The notes under the pieces were generated by a model that saw only the letters and a list, made by a program, of their open reading frames with translations, did no database searches and had not been told where the DNA came from. From positions 1 to 64,000 of the forward strand of contig CACYXR010000002.1 of the NCBI GenBank assembly GCA_902778455.1: 64,000 nucleotides of DNA. The letters are read 5' to 3'. The position numbers and the translations under genes were made by a program. The stretch's first letter is position 1, and each line of letters begins with the position of its first letter. Below are positions 45,694-54,987 of this stretch, one piece after another. The DNA is from an uncultured Selenomonadaceae bacterium (GTDB taxonomy: Bacteria; Bacillota; Negativicutes; Selenomonadales; Selenomonadaceae).

Positions 45694-46329
45694 ATGATTT
45701 TGCGGGACGGATATACATACATTTTTGCTGCGTTGGCGGCTGCCGTTTTGTCCGGGATGGTCGTTCATCCATATGCGGCTGTCCCGTTTATCGTTTTGGC
45801 ATTATATTTTGCGTATTTTTTCCGCAATCCTGAACGTGCCATTCCGGAGGACAGTTCGCTTCTTGTATCTCCTGCGGACGGCAAGGTCATGGAGGTCGTT
45901 TCGCTGGATGACGACGATTTCGTCAAGGAGCCTTGCAACAAGGTCGTGATTTTCCTTTCAATTTTTGATGTGCATATCAACCGCAGTCCGATGCAGGGCG
46001 AGATTAAGTGCCAACAATATATTTGCGGGCGATTCAAGCCGGCCTATAAGGATTCGGTGGGTTTCGAGAACGAGCGTCACATGATTGGCATTGAAAACGA
46101 CAGGCTCAGGATTACAGTTACGCAGATTGCCGGTATCTTGGCGCGAAGGATTGTGTCTTGGGTGACGTTGGACGATGTGTTGGAAAAAGGCGAGCGGTAC
46201 GGGCTGATTCGTTTCGGCTCATGCACGGAGGTCGTCATGCCGAAATCTGTGGAAGTCCTTGTGAAAAAAGGGGACAAGGTAAAAGGCGGCGAAACCATTA
46301 TCGGGAGGGTAAAGTCGAATGACGTATAG
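45694..46329 (+). CDS. psd: Phosphatidylserine decarboxylase (PSD-A type)
   Basis: 211 residues. A short membrane anchor (about 10-42) and a PSD-A domain with FRNPERAIPED and the self-cleavage site RFGSC, where Ser176 should become the pyruvoyl group. It converts phosphatidylserine to phosphatidylethanolamine. ATG 45694 is used. It overlaps pssA by 11 bp, so the two form one phospholipid-synthesis unit. A TGGACA/TATAAT promoter (17-bp spacer) is at 45600-45628. Confidence 0.93.
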   Translation: MILRDGYTYIFAALAAAVLSGMVVHPYAAVPFIVLALYFAYFFRNPERAIPEDSSLLVSPADGKVMEVVSLDDDDFVKEPCNKVVIFLSIFDVHINRSPMQGEIKCQQYICGRFKPAYKDSVGFENERHMIGIENDRLRITVTQIAGILARRIVSWVTLDDVLEKGERYGLIRFGSCTEVVMPKSVEVLVKKGDKVKGGETIIGRVKSNDV

Positions 46330-47023
46330 GTCTTTGATACCGAATATGCTCACTTCGTCGAATCTCGTGTTCGGGATGTGCTCGATTTTTTCGACGATGC
46401 GTGGCGATTTCTTTTTTGGGTCGCTGTTTATCTTGATAGCGCTGGTCGCGGACGGCTTGGACGGACGCGCTGCACGGTTTTTCAACGCAAGCAGTGAGAT
46501 CGGGAAGGAAATGGATTCGCTTTGCGACCTTGTCTCTTTTGGTGTGGCTCCGGGGATTTTGGCTTATGTTTTCTGCATGAACAGCTTTTCGTGGTTCGGG
46601 CTGGCGGTGTCGATTTGCTTTGCACTTTGCGGGGCGTGGCGGCTTGCGCGTTTCAATGTAAACGTCAATATCGTGCACGGGTATTTCATGGGGTTGGCGA
46701 TTCCGGCAGGCGGCTGCTTTGTCGCAACGTCGACGCTCCTAATGCAGGCAATCGGTTTCGATCCTCATTCTCTCGGCTGGTTGTACCCTATTGTGATGAT
46801 TATTGTTGCGTTCCTGATGGTGAGCACAGTGCATTACCCTGATTTCAAGGGGAAAGGCGAAAAAATTTATCTGGCTTCCAAGATTGCTTTCGTTTTAATT
46901 TTTGCAGCTATCCTTTATGCCGGACGCGAGGCAGTCCTTTTTGCCGTGTTGTTTGCAATTTTTGCCACGTACGCGGCTTTTGGCATTATCAATACGCTCA
47001 TTTCCAAGACGGTGGAAAAATAG
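46319..47023 (+). CDS. pssA: CDP-diacylglycerol-serine O-phosphatidyltransferase
   Basis: 234 residues, multi-pass membrane enzyme of the CDP-alcohol phosphotransferase family. The motif DGLDGRAARFFNASSEIGKEMDSLCDL carries the catalytic Asp residues. It makes phosphatidylserine for psd, whose gene overlaps it. About seven hydrophobic segments follow. Confidence 0.94.
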   Translation: MTYRSLIPNMLTSSNLVFGMCSIFSTMRGDFFFGSLFILIALVADGLDGRAARFFNASSEIGKEMDSLCDLVSFGVAPGILAYVFCMNSFSWFGLAVSICFALCGAWRLARFNVNVNIVHGYFMGLAIPAGGCFVATSTLLMQAIGFDPHSLGWLYPIVMIIVAFLMVSTVHYPDFKGKGEKIYLASKIAFVLIFAAILYAGREAVLFAVLFAIFATYAAFGIINTLISKTVEK

Positions 47024-47044
47024 AGCGCTTGCGAGGTTTATTTC

Positions 47045-48292
47045 ATGGAACATTGGTTTGACCTCATCATGATTCCGATGCAGGTCTTTATCTTTTTGTT
47101 TACTATCTATTATTTTATTATAGGGTTTTGCGGCATGTGGCGGCGCAAGGAGGACAAGATTCTCGTCCCCGAAAAGAGTTTTGCTGTTATAGTCGCGGCC
47201 CATAATGAAAGTGCTGTAATCGGGCAGCTTCTCGACAATCTTCACGCGTTGGAATATCCGAAGGAGCTCTACGATATTTTTGTCATCGCGGACAACTGCT
47301 CTGACAATACGGCAGAGATTGCGCGTCAATCGGGCGCCATCGTCTGCGAGCGTTTCAGTGAGACAGGCAAGGGCAAAGGTTTCGCGCTGGAGTGGATGTT
47401 TGAAAAGCTCTTTAAGATGGATCGCCAATATGATGCGATTGTAGTCTTTGACGCGGATAATCTCGTCCATCCGCGTTTCCTGCTGGAAATGAACAACCGC
47501 CTGTTGAAGGGTGACAAGGTCATACAGGGCTATCTTGACGCGAAAAATCCTTATGACACATGGGTGTCAGGGACGTTTGCGATTGCATTTTGGGTAATTG
47601 ACCATGTGTGGCATTTGGCGAAGACGAATATTGGACTTTCGTCGGTACTCGGCGGCACGGGCATGTGCATTACAACCGACGTGTTGAAGCGTCATGGATG
47701 GGGTGCGACGTGCCTGACCGAGGACATGGAGTTCACGATGAAGTCGCTGGTCGAAGGAATCAAAACGACGTGGGCGCACGATGCCATCGTGTACGATGAG
47801 AAGCCATTGACCTTCATGCAGTCATGGAACCAGAGAAAGCGTTGGGCACAGGGGCAGTTCGATGTGGCGCACCGCTTCATCCCGAAAATGCTGAAGGCAG
47901 GAATCGAACAGCGGGATATCCGCATTCTCGACGGCTGCCTGCATTTGATCCAGCCGCATTTTTTGCTGATTTCGACTTTTTTTGTCATTTTGAGCTATGT
48001 GCAGGCAGTGTTCCAATTTCCGCCGTTCTACACCAGTATTTACCGTTTCATGCCTTCGGAGCTGATGACGTTCATCATGTTCGGGCAGTATGTTTTGCCG
48101 GTCATCATTTTGATGAAGATTCATGTGAAATGGAAGGCTTGGCTCTATCTTCTGCTGTATCCGGTGTTTATCTACTCATGGATTCCCATTGTGTTTATCG
48201 GCTTCCTTCATCGAAACGAGCATGAATGGAGTCATACAAAGCATACGCGTGCTTTGAGTTATGACGAGTTGATGGCGAAGGAAAAAAGCTGA
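47045..48292 (+). CDS. Membrane family 2 glycosyltransferase (processive type)
   Basis: 415 residues. One N-terminal TM segment, a GT2 domain with VIVAAHNESAVIG, FDADN, TEDMEF and the QRKRW motif of cellulose/PNAG-type synthases, and two or three C-terminal TM helices. It probably extends an exopolysaccharide or a lipid-linked sugar. It lies 21 bp after pssA. Substrate unknown; it may act in the same envelope pathway as the WecG-type enzyme. Confidence 0.88.
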   Translation: MEHWFDLIMIPMQVFIFLFTIYYFIIGFCGMWRRKEDKILVPEKSFAVIVAAHNESAVIGQLLDNLHALEYPKELYDIFVIADNCSDNTAEIARQSGAIVCERFSETGKGKGFALEWMFEKLFKMDRQYDAIVVFDADNLVHPRFLLEMNNRLLKGDKVIQGYLDAKNPYDTWVSGTFAIAFWVIDHVWHLAKTNIGLSSVLGGTGMCITTDVLKRHGWGATCLTEDMEFTMKSLVEGIKTTWAHDAIVYDEKPLTFMQSWNQRKRWAQGQFDVAHRFIPKMLKAGIEQRDIRILDGCLHLIQPHFLLISTFFVILSYVQAVFQFPPFYTSIYRFMPSELMTFIMFGQYVLPVIILMKIHVKWKAWLYLLLYPVFIYSWIPIVFIGFLHRNEHEWSHTKHTRALSYDELMAKEKS

Positions 48293-48299
48293 ATAAAGA

Positions 48300-48335
48300 A
48301 ACGATGCGACTTTTCCGAAAGGATGCCGCATCGTT
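48300..48335. terminator. Bidirectional terminator
   Basis: Stem AACGATGCG/CGCATCGTT (48300-48308 with 48327-48335) and T-runs on both sides, between the convergent glycosyltransferase and tmcAL genes. Confidence 0.82.
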
Positions 48336-49568
48336 TTATTTTGGCAGGTATATAGGGGAGATTAGAAAGTCTGCATTTGCAGGGGGATAGCCGACGGGGG
48401 TTGAGGTCAGGGAAGCAAGGGCAGTAGCGCGCAAGTCGAAAGCGAGCATTTCCTGCGCAGTAGATAGATGCCCTGAGTCCAATGCACGGGCGGGAAGAAA
48501 ACGGGAAAGTTTCGTAATGACAGGGATTGTCGCGAGGTTTCTGACTGCTCGGAGCATTTGCCGTCCCGTGTCATCGAAGGTGAGAACGCGTGCGTAAAGC
48601 GGTCCTGCAACGTCGAAATTGTTGGCGGTTTCCTTTTGCAATCCAAGAAGGATATGCAGCAAAAGGCGGCAGACACGGGTACGGGGAAACCTCTTGGAAT
48701 GGACAGCTTCGATGATTTCTTCCCACGAATGTGCGGAAAGCGCCGCGCGGCGAATTCGATACTCGATTCCTTCATTAACGCCAAGTATCGTACGCAAATT
48801 TTTCGCCGAAACGGTCAGCAGCTTGGCTAGAAGCGGGCGAAATAAATTCTTTGTGTTGGTATAACCGTGTTCGAGTGCTGCAGAAAGTACGGCTGCGACG
48901 TCTTCGGGAACTGTGTGCAGCGCGTTGTATTCATTTCCGTTGGCGAGGGCTGAACGGATGGCTGAAGCGCTGGCGACGGAATAAACTTTTTCGGAAGGAA
49001 TCTCTGTATCATGATGTCCGGCTGAAAAACGCAGCAGAGGCAGTGGTGAAAAGTTGGCGTGAAATCGTCGGATGGCACGCAGATACTCGACGGCGAGAAT
49101 TACATTCGGTTGCCGGATGACGGCGTTGGGGTCGGCGGCGTTTGTAATGGCGGCGGCATAAGAGCCGCCTTTTTGCAATCCGGTTTTTAGGGTGTCGGAT
49201 TGTTGATTCGTATCGATTTCATTGGCAAAATGCGAAAGTATTTCGAGATCTACGCATTCCGAGCCAAAGGCTAGGAAATCCACGATGCCGAGGCGGTCCA
49301 GAAGACGTACGCCGCCTTCGGCAAAATATTGCGCGCTTCGTGTGGAAAAGACTGCGGGAAGTTCCAGTACGAGCGATGCGCCATGTCGTACGGCGGCTTC
49401 TGCGCGCTGCCATTTGTCAAGAATGGAGACATCTCCACGTTGTGTGAAGCCGCCGCTCATGGCGACGACAATCCCGGCGTCGGGAAAACGCCGCCGAATT
49501 TCTTGTATTTGCAGGTGATGACCGTTATGAAAAGGATTGTATTCTGCTATGATTCCGACGATTTTCAT
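48336..49568 (-). CDS. tmcAL: tRNA(Met) cytidine acetate ligase (TmcAL)
   Basis: 410 residues. Nucleotidyltransferase-fold enzyme that activates acetate with ATP to acetylate C34 of elongator tRNA-Met. The N-terminus MKIVGIIAEYNPFHNGHHLQ carries the HxGH-type site, and AMSGGFTQRGDVSILDKWQRAEAAV and FGSECVDLEIL are diagnostic. Formerly annotated UPF0348. Monocistronic, minus strand, ending in the bidirectional terminator. Confidence 0.93.
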   Translation of the reverse strand: MKIVGIIAEYNPFHNGHHLQIQEIRRRFPDAGIVVAMSGGFTQRGDVSILDKWQRAEAAVRHGASLVLELPAVFSTRSAQYFAEGGVRLLDRLGIVDFLAFGSECVDLEILSHFANEIDTNQQSDTLKTGLQKGGSYAAAITNAADPNAVIRQPNVILAVEYLRAIRRFHANFSPLPLLRFSAGHHDTEIPSEKVYSVASASAIRSALANGNEYNALHTVPEDVAAVLSAALEHGYTNTKNLFRPLLAKLLTVSAKNLRTILGVNEGIEYRIRRAALSAHSWEEIIEAVHSKRFPRTRVCRLLLHILLGLQKETANNFDVAGPLYARVLTFDDTGRQMLRAVRNLATIPVITKLSRFLPARALDSGHLSTAQEMLAFDLRATALASLTSTPVGYPPANADFLISPIYLPK

Positions 49569-49750
49569 AGAGTTCTCCTTGCTGCTTTTGACTTTTCGCT
49601 TGTAGATTATGAAAAATAGTGTAACAAAAAACTGGTCGAAAGAGAAGTATCGTTGTATAATAAAAAGAACGTAATATGTGAATAGTCTTTCTGTGTCGAT
49701 AATATACAGAAAGTGAATTTTGAAACGAATTCCTGTTGGGGGTGCGGAGT

Positions 49751-50512
49751 ATGGCGGTTCCGGAAGGAATACCGTTGATGCTTGTTTTTACGGGGATTTT
49801 TGTTTTTCTCGTATTGTTTGTAGCCTGTATCGTTCTCAGCATCATCGTGAAAGATACGCTGATCCGTGTGGGATTGATTGCGGCGGCGATTCTGTTGGTG
49901 GGAGTTATGGGCGGCGGCGCTTATATTACGATGACAGGCGGCGAGGAGGAAGAAAAATCGGAAAACGTCATCGAAGAGCCGATTGTTCCGCCAGAGAACC
50001 CAGGTTCGCCTGAGTCGGAGCCGAAGCCCGGCGATGTTGTGCTGGTGGTTGATCATTCAACGATTACCGAGGATTTTGACCCTTTGAAGACGGATCGTCT
50101 GTCTGTAGAGGATCAGAAAAAAGGGAAAGGCGGCGACGCGAAAGCGAAACAGGAGCGGGCAAAGGTCGGACGAGAGATTTCGGTCATCGAGGCTGAACTG
50201 AATAACCGCTTATTGGCGTTGGAGTCGCAGGTGCAGGAGGTGCTGCGGCGGTTCAACGCACAGGAAATGGAAAATTACGATATGATTTTCTGGCAGGCGA
50301 AGCTGAAAAAACAGCAGTATGGCTATATTGTCCGTGCAATGGACGACAAGCAGAAGCTGCTGGAAAAAGCGACGATGATTTCTTCGGAGGAGAAGGCAGC
50401 GGATATCGCGCGCATTGAAAAACGGCGTAAAGTGGCGCTGCAAAAGTGGAAGGAATATCAAGGCGTATTGCAGGAACTGATGGCGAACGAGGATGCGTTC
50501 CGCACGCTTTAA
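49751..50512 (+). CDS. Membrane-anchored coiled-coil protein, unknown function
   Basis: About 253 residues from ATG 49751. Two hydrophobic segments (about 8-30 and 36-58), a Pro/Glu-rich linker (65-95) and a C-terminal coiled-coil helix region (120-250). No family is recognised. ATG 49751 follows a GGGGG site 8 bp upstream; TTG 49736 is an alternative. It is followed 22 bp later by a second anchored protein, so the pair may be one functional unit. Confidence 0.65.
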   Translation: MAVPEGIPLMLVFTGIFVFLVLFVACIVLSIIVKDTLIRVGLIAAAILLVGVMGGGAYITMTGGEEEEKSENVIEEPIVPPENPGSPESEPKPGDVVLVVDHSTITEDFDPLKTDRLSVEDQKKGKGGDAKAKQERAKVGREISVIEAELNNRLLALESQVQEVLRRFNAQEMENYDMIFWQAKLKKQQYGYIVRAMDDKQKLLEKATMISSEEKAADIARIEKRRKVALQKWKEYQGVLQELMANEDAFRTL

Positions 50513-50534
50513 AATAGGAAGAAGGGTGGAGCTA

Positions 50535-51557
50535 ATGAGCTTGTCTGGAAAATGGAAAGCGATTTTGGCTGTTCTGTTGGCGGTGATTGCCGTAATAGGT
50601 GGCAGTGCACTATGGTATTACGGGTATTACACGAAGACTCCAGAATACGCTGTCCGCATGATTGAGGAGGCTTCAGCTTCCCACGATGTGGTCAAGTTTG
50701 AGCGTTACGTTGACGTGCGGAAGATTTCGGAAAAAGTTGGAGACGAGTTCCTCGAGGGCGTGATGGATTCAGATCGCGCGATGACAGAGGAAGCGCGCAG
50801 TGCGGTCTCGAACTTCGCGCAGATTTTCAAGGCGTCTGTTTCCAAGAGTTTTGAGGACGCGATACGCGAATATGTGCGGACTGGCGAATGGGGCGGTCTC
50901 AGCCCTGACGCACAGTTGATTCTCGACAAGGCGGGGCTGTATCAAGCGGAGCCGTGCGGTGTCGAAGGCTTGGAAAAGAACGCGGAGGAAGGCAAGGCGA
51001 CACTGGGGCTTCGCCTGTACCAAAAGGAGGCGGCGGACGAGTTCGTTTTGAAGGTTCGCCTTGCGAAAGGTCAGGATGGTATTTGGCGTGCAGAGGAAAT
51101 TGCCAATTTTCGCGATTTCATCGCGTTTGTGATGAAGGCGCGCAAGGAACAGTTCCGTGCATATCTGAAGACAACGGAAGATATTCTTCGAGGGCATGAG
51201 GAAAGAATCAACGCGGCTGACAAGAAGCTGGTGGATATCCTGCATAGCGGCAGCATGGGCGATATGAACGTGCGTCGTCAAATGCGGGTGGTGATGGCGG
51301 AAGAGATTTTGCCGGATTGGCAGCTTCGCCGTTCGGAGTTGGAGAAGATAGACCCGCCAACGGCGGCACAGACTTTACATCGCCTGCGGTTGCGTATTTG
51401 TGATATGCGTATTTCGTATGCGATTCGGTATGCGGAATGGCTGGAGACAAAAAAAGCTGCGGATATCCAGGAAGCAAACGAGATTTTGAAAGAAGCAAGG
51501 ACTTTGGAGCAGGAAGCGGAAACGATGACGCATCGAATGATGCGCGGACTGATGTGA
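50535..51557 (+). CDS. Membrane-anchored DUF2939-like protein, unknown function
   Basis: 340 residues. One N-terminal TM segment (about 8-28), then a DUF2939-type stretch (YYTKTPEYAVRMIEEASASHDVVKFERYVDVRKI), and a long helical C-terminal part. It is probably periplasmic or extracytoplasmic. ATG 50535 follows GGTGGAG. It lies after the coiled-coil anchored protein and 8 bp before gph. Confidence 0.65.
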   Translation: MSLSGKWKAILAVLLAVIAVIGGSALWYYGYYTKTPEYAVRMIEEASASHDVVKFERYVDVRKISEKVGDEFLEGVMDSDRAMTEEARSAVSNFAQIFKASVSKSFEDAIREYVRTGEWGGLSPDAQLILDKAGLYQAEPCGVEGLEKNAEEGKATLGLRLYQKEAADEFVLKVRLAKGQDGIWRAEEIANFRDFIAFVMKARKEQFRAYLKTTEDILRGHEERINAADKKLVDILHSGSMGDMNVRRQMRVVMAEEILPDWQLRRSELEKIDPPTAAQTLHRLRLRICDMRISYAIRYAEWLETKKAADIQEANEILKEARTLEQEAETMTHRMMRGLM

Positions 51558-51565
51558 GAGGGTAG

Positions 51566-52237
51566 ATGATGGCGTATCGTGCGGCTGTGTTCGACCTTGA
51601 CGGGACGTTGCTCAATACGTTGGCCGATTTGGCGGCGAGCGGTAATGAACTTTTGAAATTTTACGGCATGATACCGCATCCGCAGCAAGAGTATCGTTAT
51701 TTTGTTGGAAACGGTTCCCGTAAGTTAATGGAAAGAATCCTGCCGAATGCTTCGCCGGAACAGATTGACGAGGCCTTATCAAGGTACAAGACAATTTATA
51801 ACCGTCGGCTGATGGAGGAAACGACGCCTTATGACGGGATTTTAGAAATGCTTTCCGAACTGCGGGCGCGAGGCGTTCGTCTAGCGGTTTGCACGAACAA
51901 GCATATTTCCGCGGCTGAACAATTAATTCGGAAATATTTTCCAACGGAGATGTTTGATGCTTTTGACGGCGACAGGCCCGGCATTCCGCGTAAGCCAAAT
52001 CCTGCGCATGTGCGTTTGGTGATGGAAACGATGGGCGTTGAGCCGAAAGAAACGGTTTATCTCGGTGATTCCGGCGTCGATATGCAGACGGCGATCAATT
52101 CCGGAACATTTCCAATCGGAGTGCTTTGGGGATTCCGGGAAATAGACGAGCTTTTGGAAAACGGGGCTAAAGTTTTGCTTTCGCACCCGTCGGAGCTTTT
52201 TGAAAAAGTTGATTTTATTATGGAAAAAAGGGAATGA
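51566..52237 (+). CDS. gph: HAD-family phosphatase, phosphoglycolate phosphatase-like
   Basis: 223 residues. Motif I FDLDGTLLNTL, motif II VCTNK, motif III with KPNPAHV and motif IV LGDSGVDMQTA. A cap domain of the phosphoglycolate phosphatase type lies at about 20-80. Substrate may be phosphoglycolate or another small phosphoester. It starts at ATG 51566 (or 51569). Confidence 0.88.
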   Translation: MMAYRAAVFDLDGTLLNTLADLAASGNELLKFYGMIPHPQQEYRYFVGNGSRKLMERILPNASPEQIDEALSRYKTIYNRRLMEETTPYDGILEMLSELRARGVRLAVCTNKHISAAEQLIRKYFPTEMFDAFDGDRPGIPRKPNPAHVRLVMETMGVEPKETVYLGDSGVDMQTAINSGTFPIGVLWGFREIDELLENGAKVLLSHPSELFEKVDFIMEKRE

Positions 52238-52240
52238 ACA

Positions 52241-52272
52241 ATGCGGGGTTGTCCTATGCGACGGCCCCGCAT
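52241..52272 (+). repeat. 13-bp hairpin in the rlmD leader
   Basis: ATGCGGGGTTGTC pairs with GACGGCCCCGCAT around a CTATGC loop, between the gph stop and the next start. Two G-T pairs, no T-run, so it is not a classical terminator. It may stabilise or block the mRNA. Confidence 0.6.
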
Positions 52273-52302
52273 ACGTCTGTAACGAGAAAGCGGAGGGTGA
52301 AA

Positions 52303-53676
52303 ATGTCAAAACAAATCCCCGTCAATCCGGATGAAGTGTGCGAGCTTTTGATTGAACGGTTGGGAAGTCATGCGGAAGGCGTTGCGCATATGGAGGGGTT
52401 TACAGTTTTTGTTCCGGGTACGTTGCCGGGAGAGCGCGTTCGCGCACGGATAAGAATTGTCAAGAAAAACTATGCGGCGGCGGATTTGATGGAAATTCTT
52501 GAAGCCAGCCACGATCGGGTGCAGCCGCATTGCCCTGTTTATAATGTTTGCGGCGGTTGCCAGCTTCAGCACCTTTCTTATGAGGCACAGCTTCGGGAGA
52601 AACAGCGGCAGGTGGAAGACGCTGTTCGCCATATCGGAAAGCTGGATGGAGTCAAGGTTTATCCAACGATTGGCGGCGAGCCGTGGGAATATCGCAACAA
52701 GATGCAATTTCCCATAGGCCAATCGCATGGGGAAATTGCAATCGGCTGTTTTTCATTGGGAAGCCATGCGATTGTCGATACTGACAACTGCTATATCCAG
52801 CATTCAACGAACAATGCCTTGATGAATGATATGCGGGAAGCAGTGCGTCGTTTTGGACTCTCCGTTTATGACGAAGACCGGCATACAGGCGTTTTACGTC
52901 ATATTATGGGGCGCGTCAGTGCAAACGGCGATGCGATGGCTGTGATCGTGACGGCAAAAAAGGAATTGCCCCAGGCGAAAAGAATTGTGAAATTCTTGCG
53001 GGAAAGGGTGCCGCAACTGGTCAGCGTGCATCAGAATATCCAAACCTTCCACAACAATGTAATCCTTGGACGGGAAACGAACCTGCTTTGGGGAAAGCCG
53101 GCTATCCGCGACGCCATCGGGCCACTGTCTTTTCAAATTTCGCCAAGATCGTTTTTCCAGGTCAATACGGCGCAGGCGGAAGTGTTGTATGGAAAAGCGT
53201 TGGAGTTCGCGGGGCTGCAGGGAGGGGAAACAGTTATTGACGCATACTGCGGGACGGGAACTATCACGCTTTTCCTCGCGCGGAAGGCGCGAAAGGCGTA
53301 CGGCATAGAAGTGGTATCGACGGCGATAGCAGACGCAAAGAAAAACGCGCGCGCCAACAATATCAGGAACGCGGAATTTATAGTAGGGGATACGGCGAAG
53401 GTCATGCCGCATCTCTATCGAAACGGCGTGCGGCCGGATGTCATCGTCACCGATCCGCCGCGTGCGGGGTCTACGCCTGTGGTGCTCGAAACCTTTGCCC
53501 GGATGCGCCCGTCGCGTATTGTATATGTCTCCTGCAATCCGGCTACATTGGCTCGTGATTTGGCGTTGTTGGACAATCTCGGATATTGCACGAAAAAAAT
53601 CCAGCCGGTAGATATGTTCCCGATGTCGTTCCATATAGAAACAGTATCGGAAATTGTTAGGAAAGACTTGCTGTAA
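52303..53676 (+). CDS. rlmD: 23S rRNA (uracil-C5)-methyltransferase, RlmCD/RumA type
   Basis: 457 residues. N-terminal TRAM domain, Cys-rich CPVYNVCGGCQLQHL for a 4Fe-4S cluster, a central insert and a C-terminal SAM methyltransferase core with DAYCGTGTITLFLA and VSCNPATLARDL, where Cys is the nucleophile. It methylates one or two uracils of 23S rRNA. ATG 52303 follows GGAGGGTG; the frame is open to 52234 but without support. Confidence 0.92.
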   Translation: MSKQIPVNPDEVCELLIERLGSHAEGVAHMEGFTVFVPGTLPGERVRARIRIVKKNYAAADLMEILEASHDRVQPHCPVYNVCGGCQLQHLSYEAQLREKQRQVEDAVRHIGKLDGVKVYPTIGGEPWEYRNKMQFPIGQSHGEIAIGCFSLGSHAIVDTDNCYIQHSTNNALMNDMREAVRRFGLSVYDEDRHTGVLRHIMGRVSANGDAMAVIVTAKKELPQAKRIVKFLRERVPQLVSVHQNIQTFHNNVILGRETNLLWGKPAIRDAIGPLSFQISPRSFFQVNTAQAEVLYGKALEFAGLQGGETVIDAYCGTGTITLFLARKARKAYGIEVVSTAIADAKKNARANNIRNAEFIVGDTAKVMPHLYRNGVRPDVIVTDPPRAGSTPVVLETFARMRPSRIVYVSCNPATLARDLALLDNLGYCTKKIQPVDMFPMSFHIETVSEIVRKDLL

Positions 53677-53680
53677 AAAA

Positions 53681-53709
53681 TTGTTAGAAAAAAAGGATAT
53701 TTTTATAGT
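53681..53709 (+). promoter_or_regulatory. Promoter of the mrp operon
   Basis: TTGTTA (53681-53686), 17-bp spacer, TATAGT (53704-53709), 58 bp before mrpE. Confidence 0.7.
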
Positions 53710-53766
53710 ATGTCGAATAACTAAATTGTTATTAAGGACAAACAATTAAAAAGGGGAAGTGTCAGC

Positions 53767-54342
53767 GTGGATAATTATGAGGGCATACGTGACAAGAGAA
53801 TTGTCGGTTCACCGGCAGTTCATTTATTGTCGATGGCGGTTTTGCTGTTCGCTTTTTGGATGCTTCTTTCGGGGAATACGCAGCCAAAGTTTTTGACCTA
53901 TGGCGTCTTGACAGCTATCATTGCGACATGGGTCAGCTATCCGCTTCTTTTGGTTCCGAACGGGAACGATACGAAGCGGTATTTTGTGTTTGGTGTCAAT
54001 CCGGCAAAAATGGTGATGTATATCGTATGGTTGTTTTGGCAGCTCGTGCTGGCGAATATAGATGTGATTCGTGCGACGGTTCGGCCGGAAATCGAGATCG
54101 ATCCCTGCGTCGTGCGTTTCCGCTATCAGACTGACAATCCGCTGGCGAGGGTTGTGTTGGCAAATTCGATTACGTTGACGCCAGGCACGGTGACGATGAA
54201 CGTGACTGAAGACGGCATGTACGAGGTTCATGCGCTGACAGTTGGCGCAGCGGACGGACTTAGAAGCGGCGATATGCAGAGGAAGGTTGCCTGGCTTTAC
54301 GGCGAGCCGTACGAATTTACAATATTGGAAGGGAAGGATTGA
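53767..54342 (+). CDS. mrpE: Mrp antiporter subunit MrpE
   Basis: 191 residues, with two or three N-terminal TM helices and a soluble C-terminal part containing VLANSITLTPGTVTM, the MrpE signature. First gene of an 11-gene membrane-complex operon. GTG 53767 follows AAGGGGAAGTG. It needs the other Mrp subunits for assembly. Confidence 0.92.
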   Translation: MDNYEGIRDKRIVGSPAVHLLSMAVLLFAFWMLLSGNTQPKFLTYGVLTAIIATWVSYPLLLVPNGNDTKRYFVFGVNPAKMVMYIVWLFWQLVLANIDVIRATVRPEIEIDPCVVRFRYQTDNPLARVVLANSITLTPGTVTMNVTEDGMYEVHALTVGAADGLRSGDMQRKVAWLYGEPYEFTILEGKD

Positions 54343-54343
54343 C

Positions 54344-54607
54344 GTGCGGATATTATTTCTCGTGCTGATGGGCGTATTACTGGCGACAATCGGTTTGATG
54401 CTCCAGCGGGTATTCCAGGGGCCGACGATTTTTGACCGCATGAACGGGCTTGGTGTGATTACGGCGGATACAATTCTTTTGATTGTATTGTTCGGCTTCC
54501 TCGACAATCAGCCGGGGATGTATGTCGATCTTGCGATGGCCTATGCGATGATGGGGTGCCTCGGTTCGGTGGTTCTCGCGAAATATTTGGGAGGTAAGAA
54601 GCTATGA
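54344..54607 (+). CDS. mrpF: Mrp antiporter subunit MrpF
   Basis: 87 residues, three TM helices. QGPTIFDRMNGLGVITAD is typical of MrpF. GTG 54344 begins 2 bp after the mrpE stop and follows GGGAAGG; the end overlaps mrpG by 4 bp. Confidence 0.92.
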   Translation: MRILFLVLMGVLLATIGLMLQRVFQGPTIFDRMNGLGVITADTILLIVLFGFLDNQPGMYVDLAMAYAMMGCLGSVVLAKYLGGKKL

Positions 54608-54987
54608 TTGCTTGTGTACCCTTACAGGAAATCATTGCGGCTTTGTTGATGGGGCTGGGGCTTATTTTCCTGGTCGGCTCGATGGTGGGAATGCTCCGTT
54701 TACCGGATTTTTACAGCAGGGTTCATGCTTCGGGCAACAGTGAGACGCTGGGGACGCTCTTGGTGTTTCTCGGCCTTGCCGTGTATAACGGCGTGTCGAT
54801 AACCTCGGCGAAGCTGTTGATTATCCTGATGTTTATTTTTGTCGGCAATCCGATTGGCTCGCACATCCTTACGAAAGCGGCGTATAAGACGGGGCATCCA
54901 GTTTGGACGAAAAAAACGTTGCCGGCCGACATGTTGCCGGACTCGAATATAGAGGGAGGCGAAGCGGATGCAAATTTACACCATTGA
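54604..54987 (+). CDS. mrpG: Mrp antiporter subunit MrpG
   Basis: 127 residues, three TM helices with MVGMLRLPDFYSRVHASGNSETLG, the MrpG/MnhG signature. ATGA overlap with mrpF and 20-bp overlap with the next gene show translational coupling. Confidence 0.92.
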   Translation: MIACVPLQEIIAALLMGLGLIFLVGSMVGMLRLPDFYSRVHASGNSETLGTLLVFLGLAVYNGVSITSAKLLIILMFIFVGNPIGSHILTKAAYKTGHPVWTKKTLPADMLPDSNIEGGEADANLHH

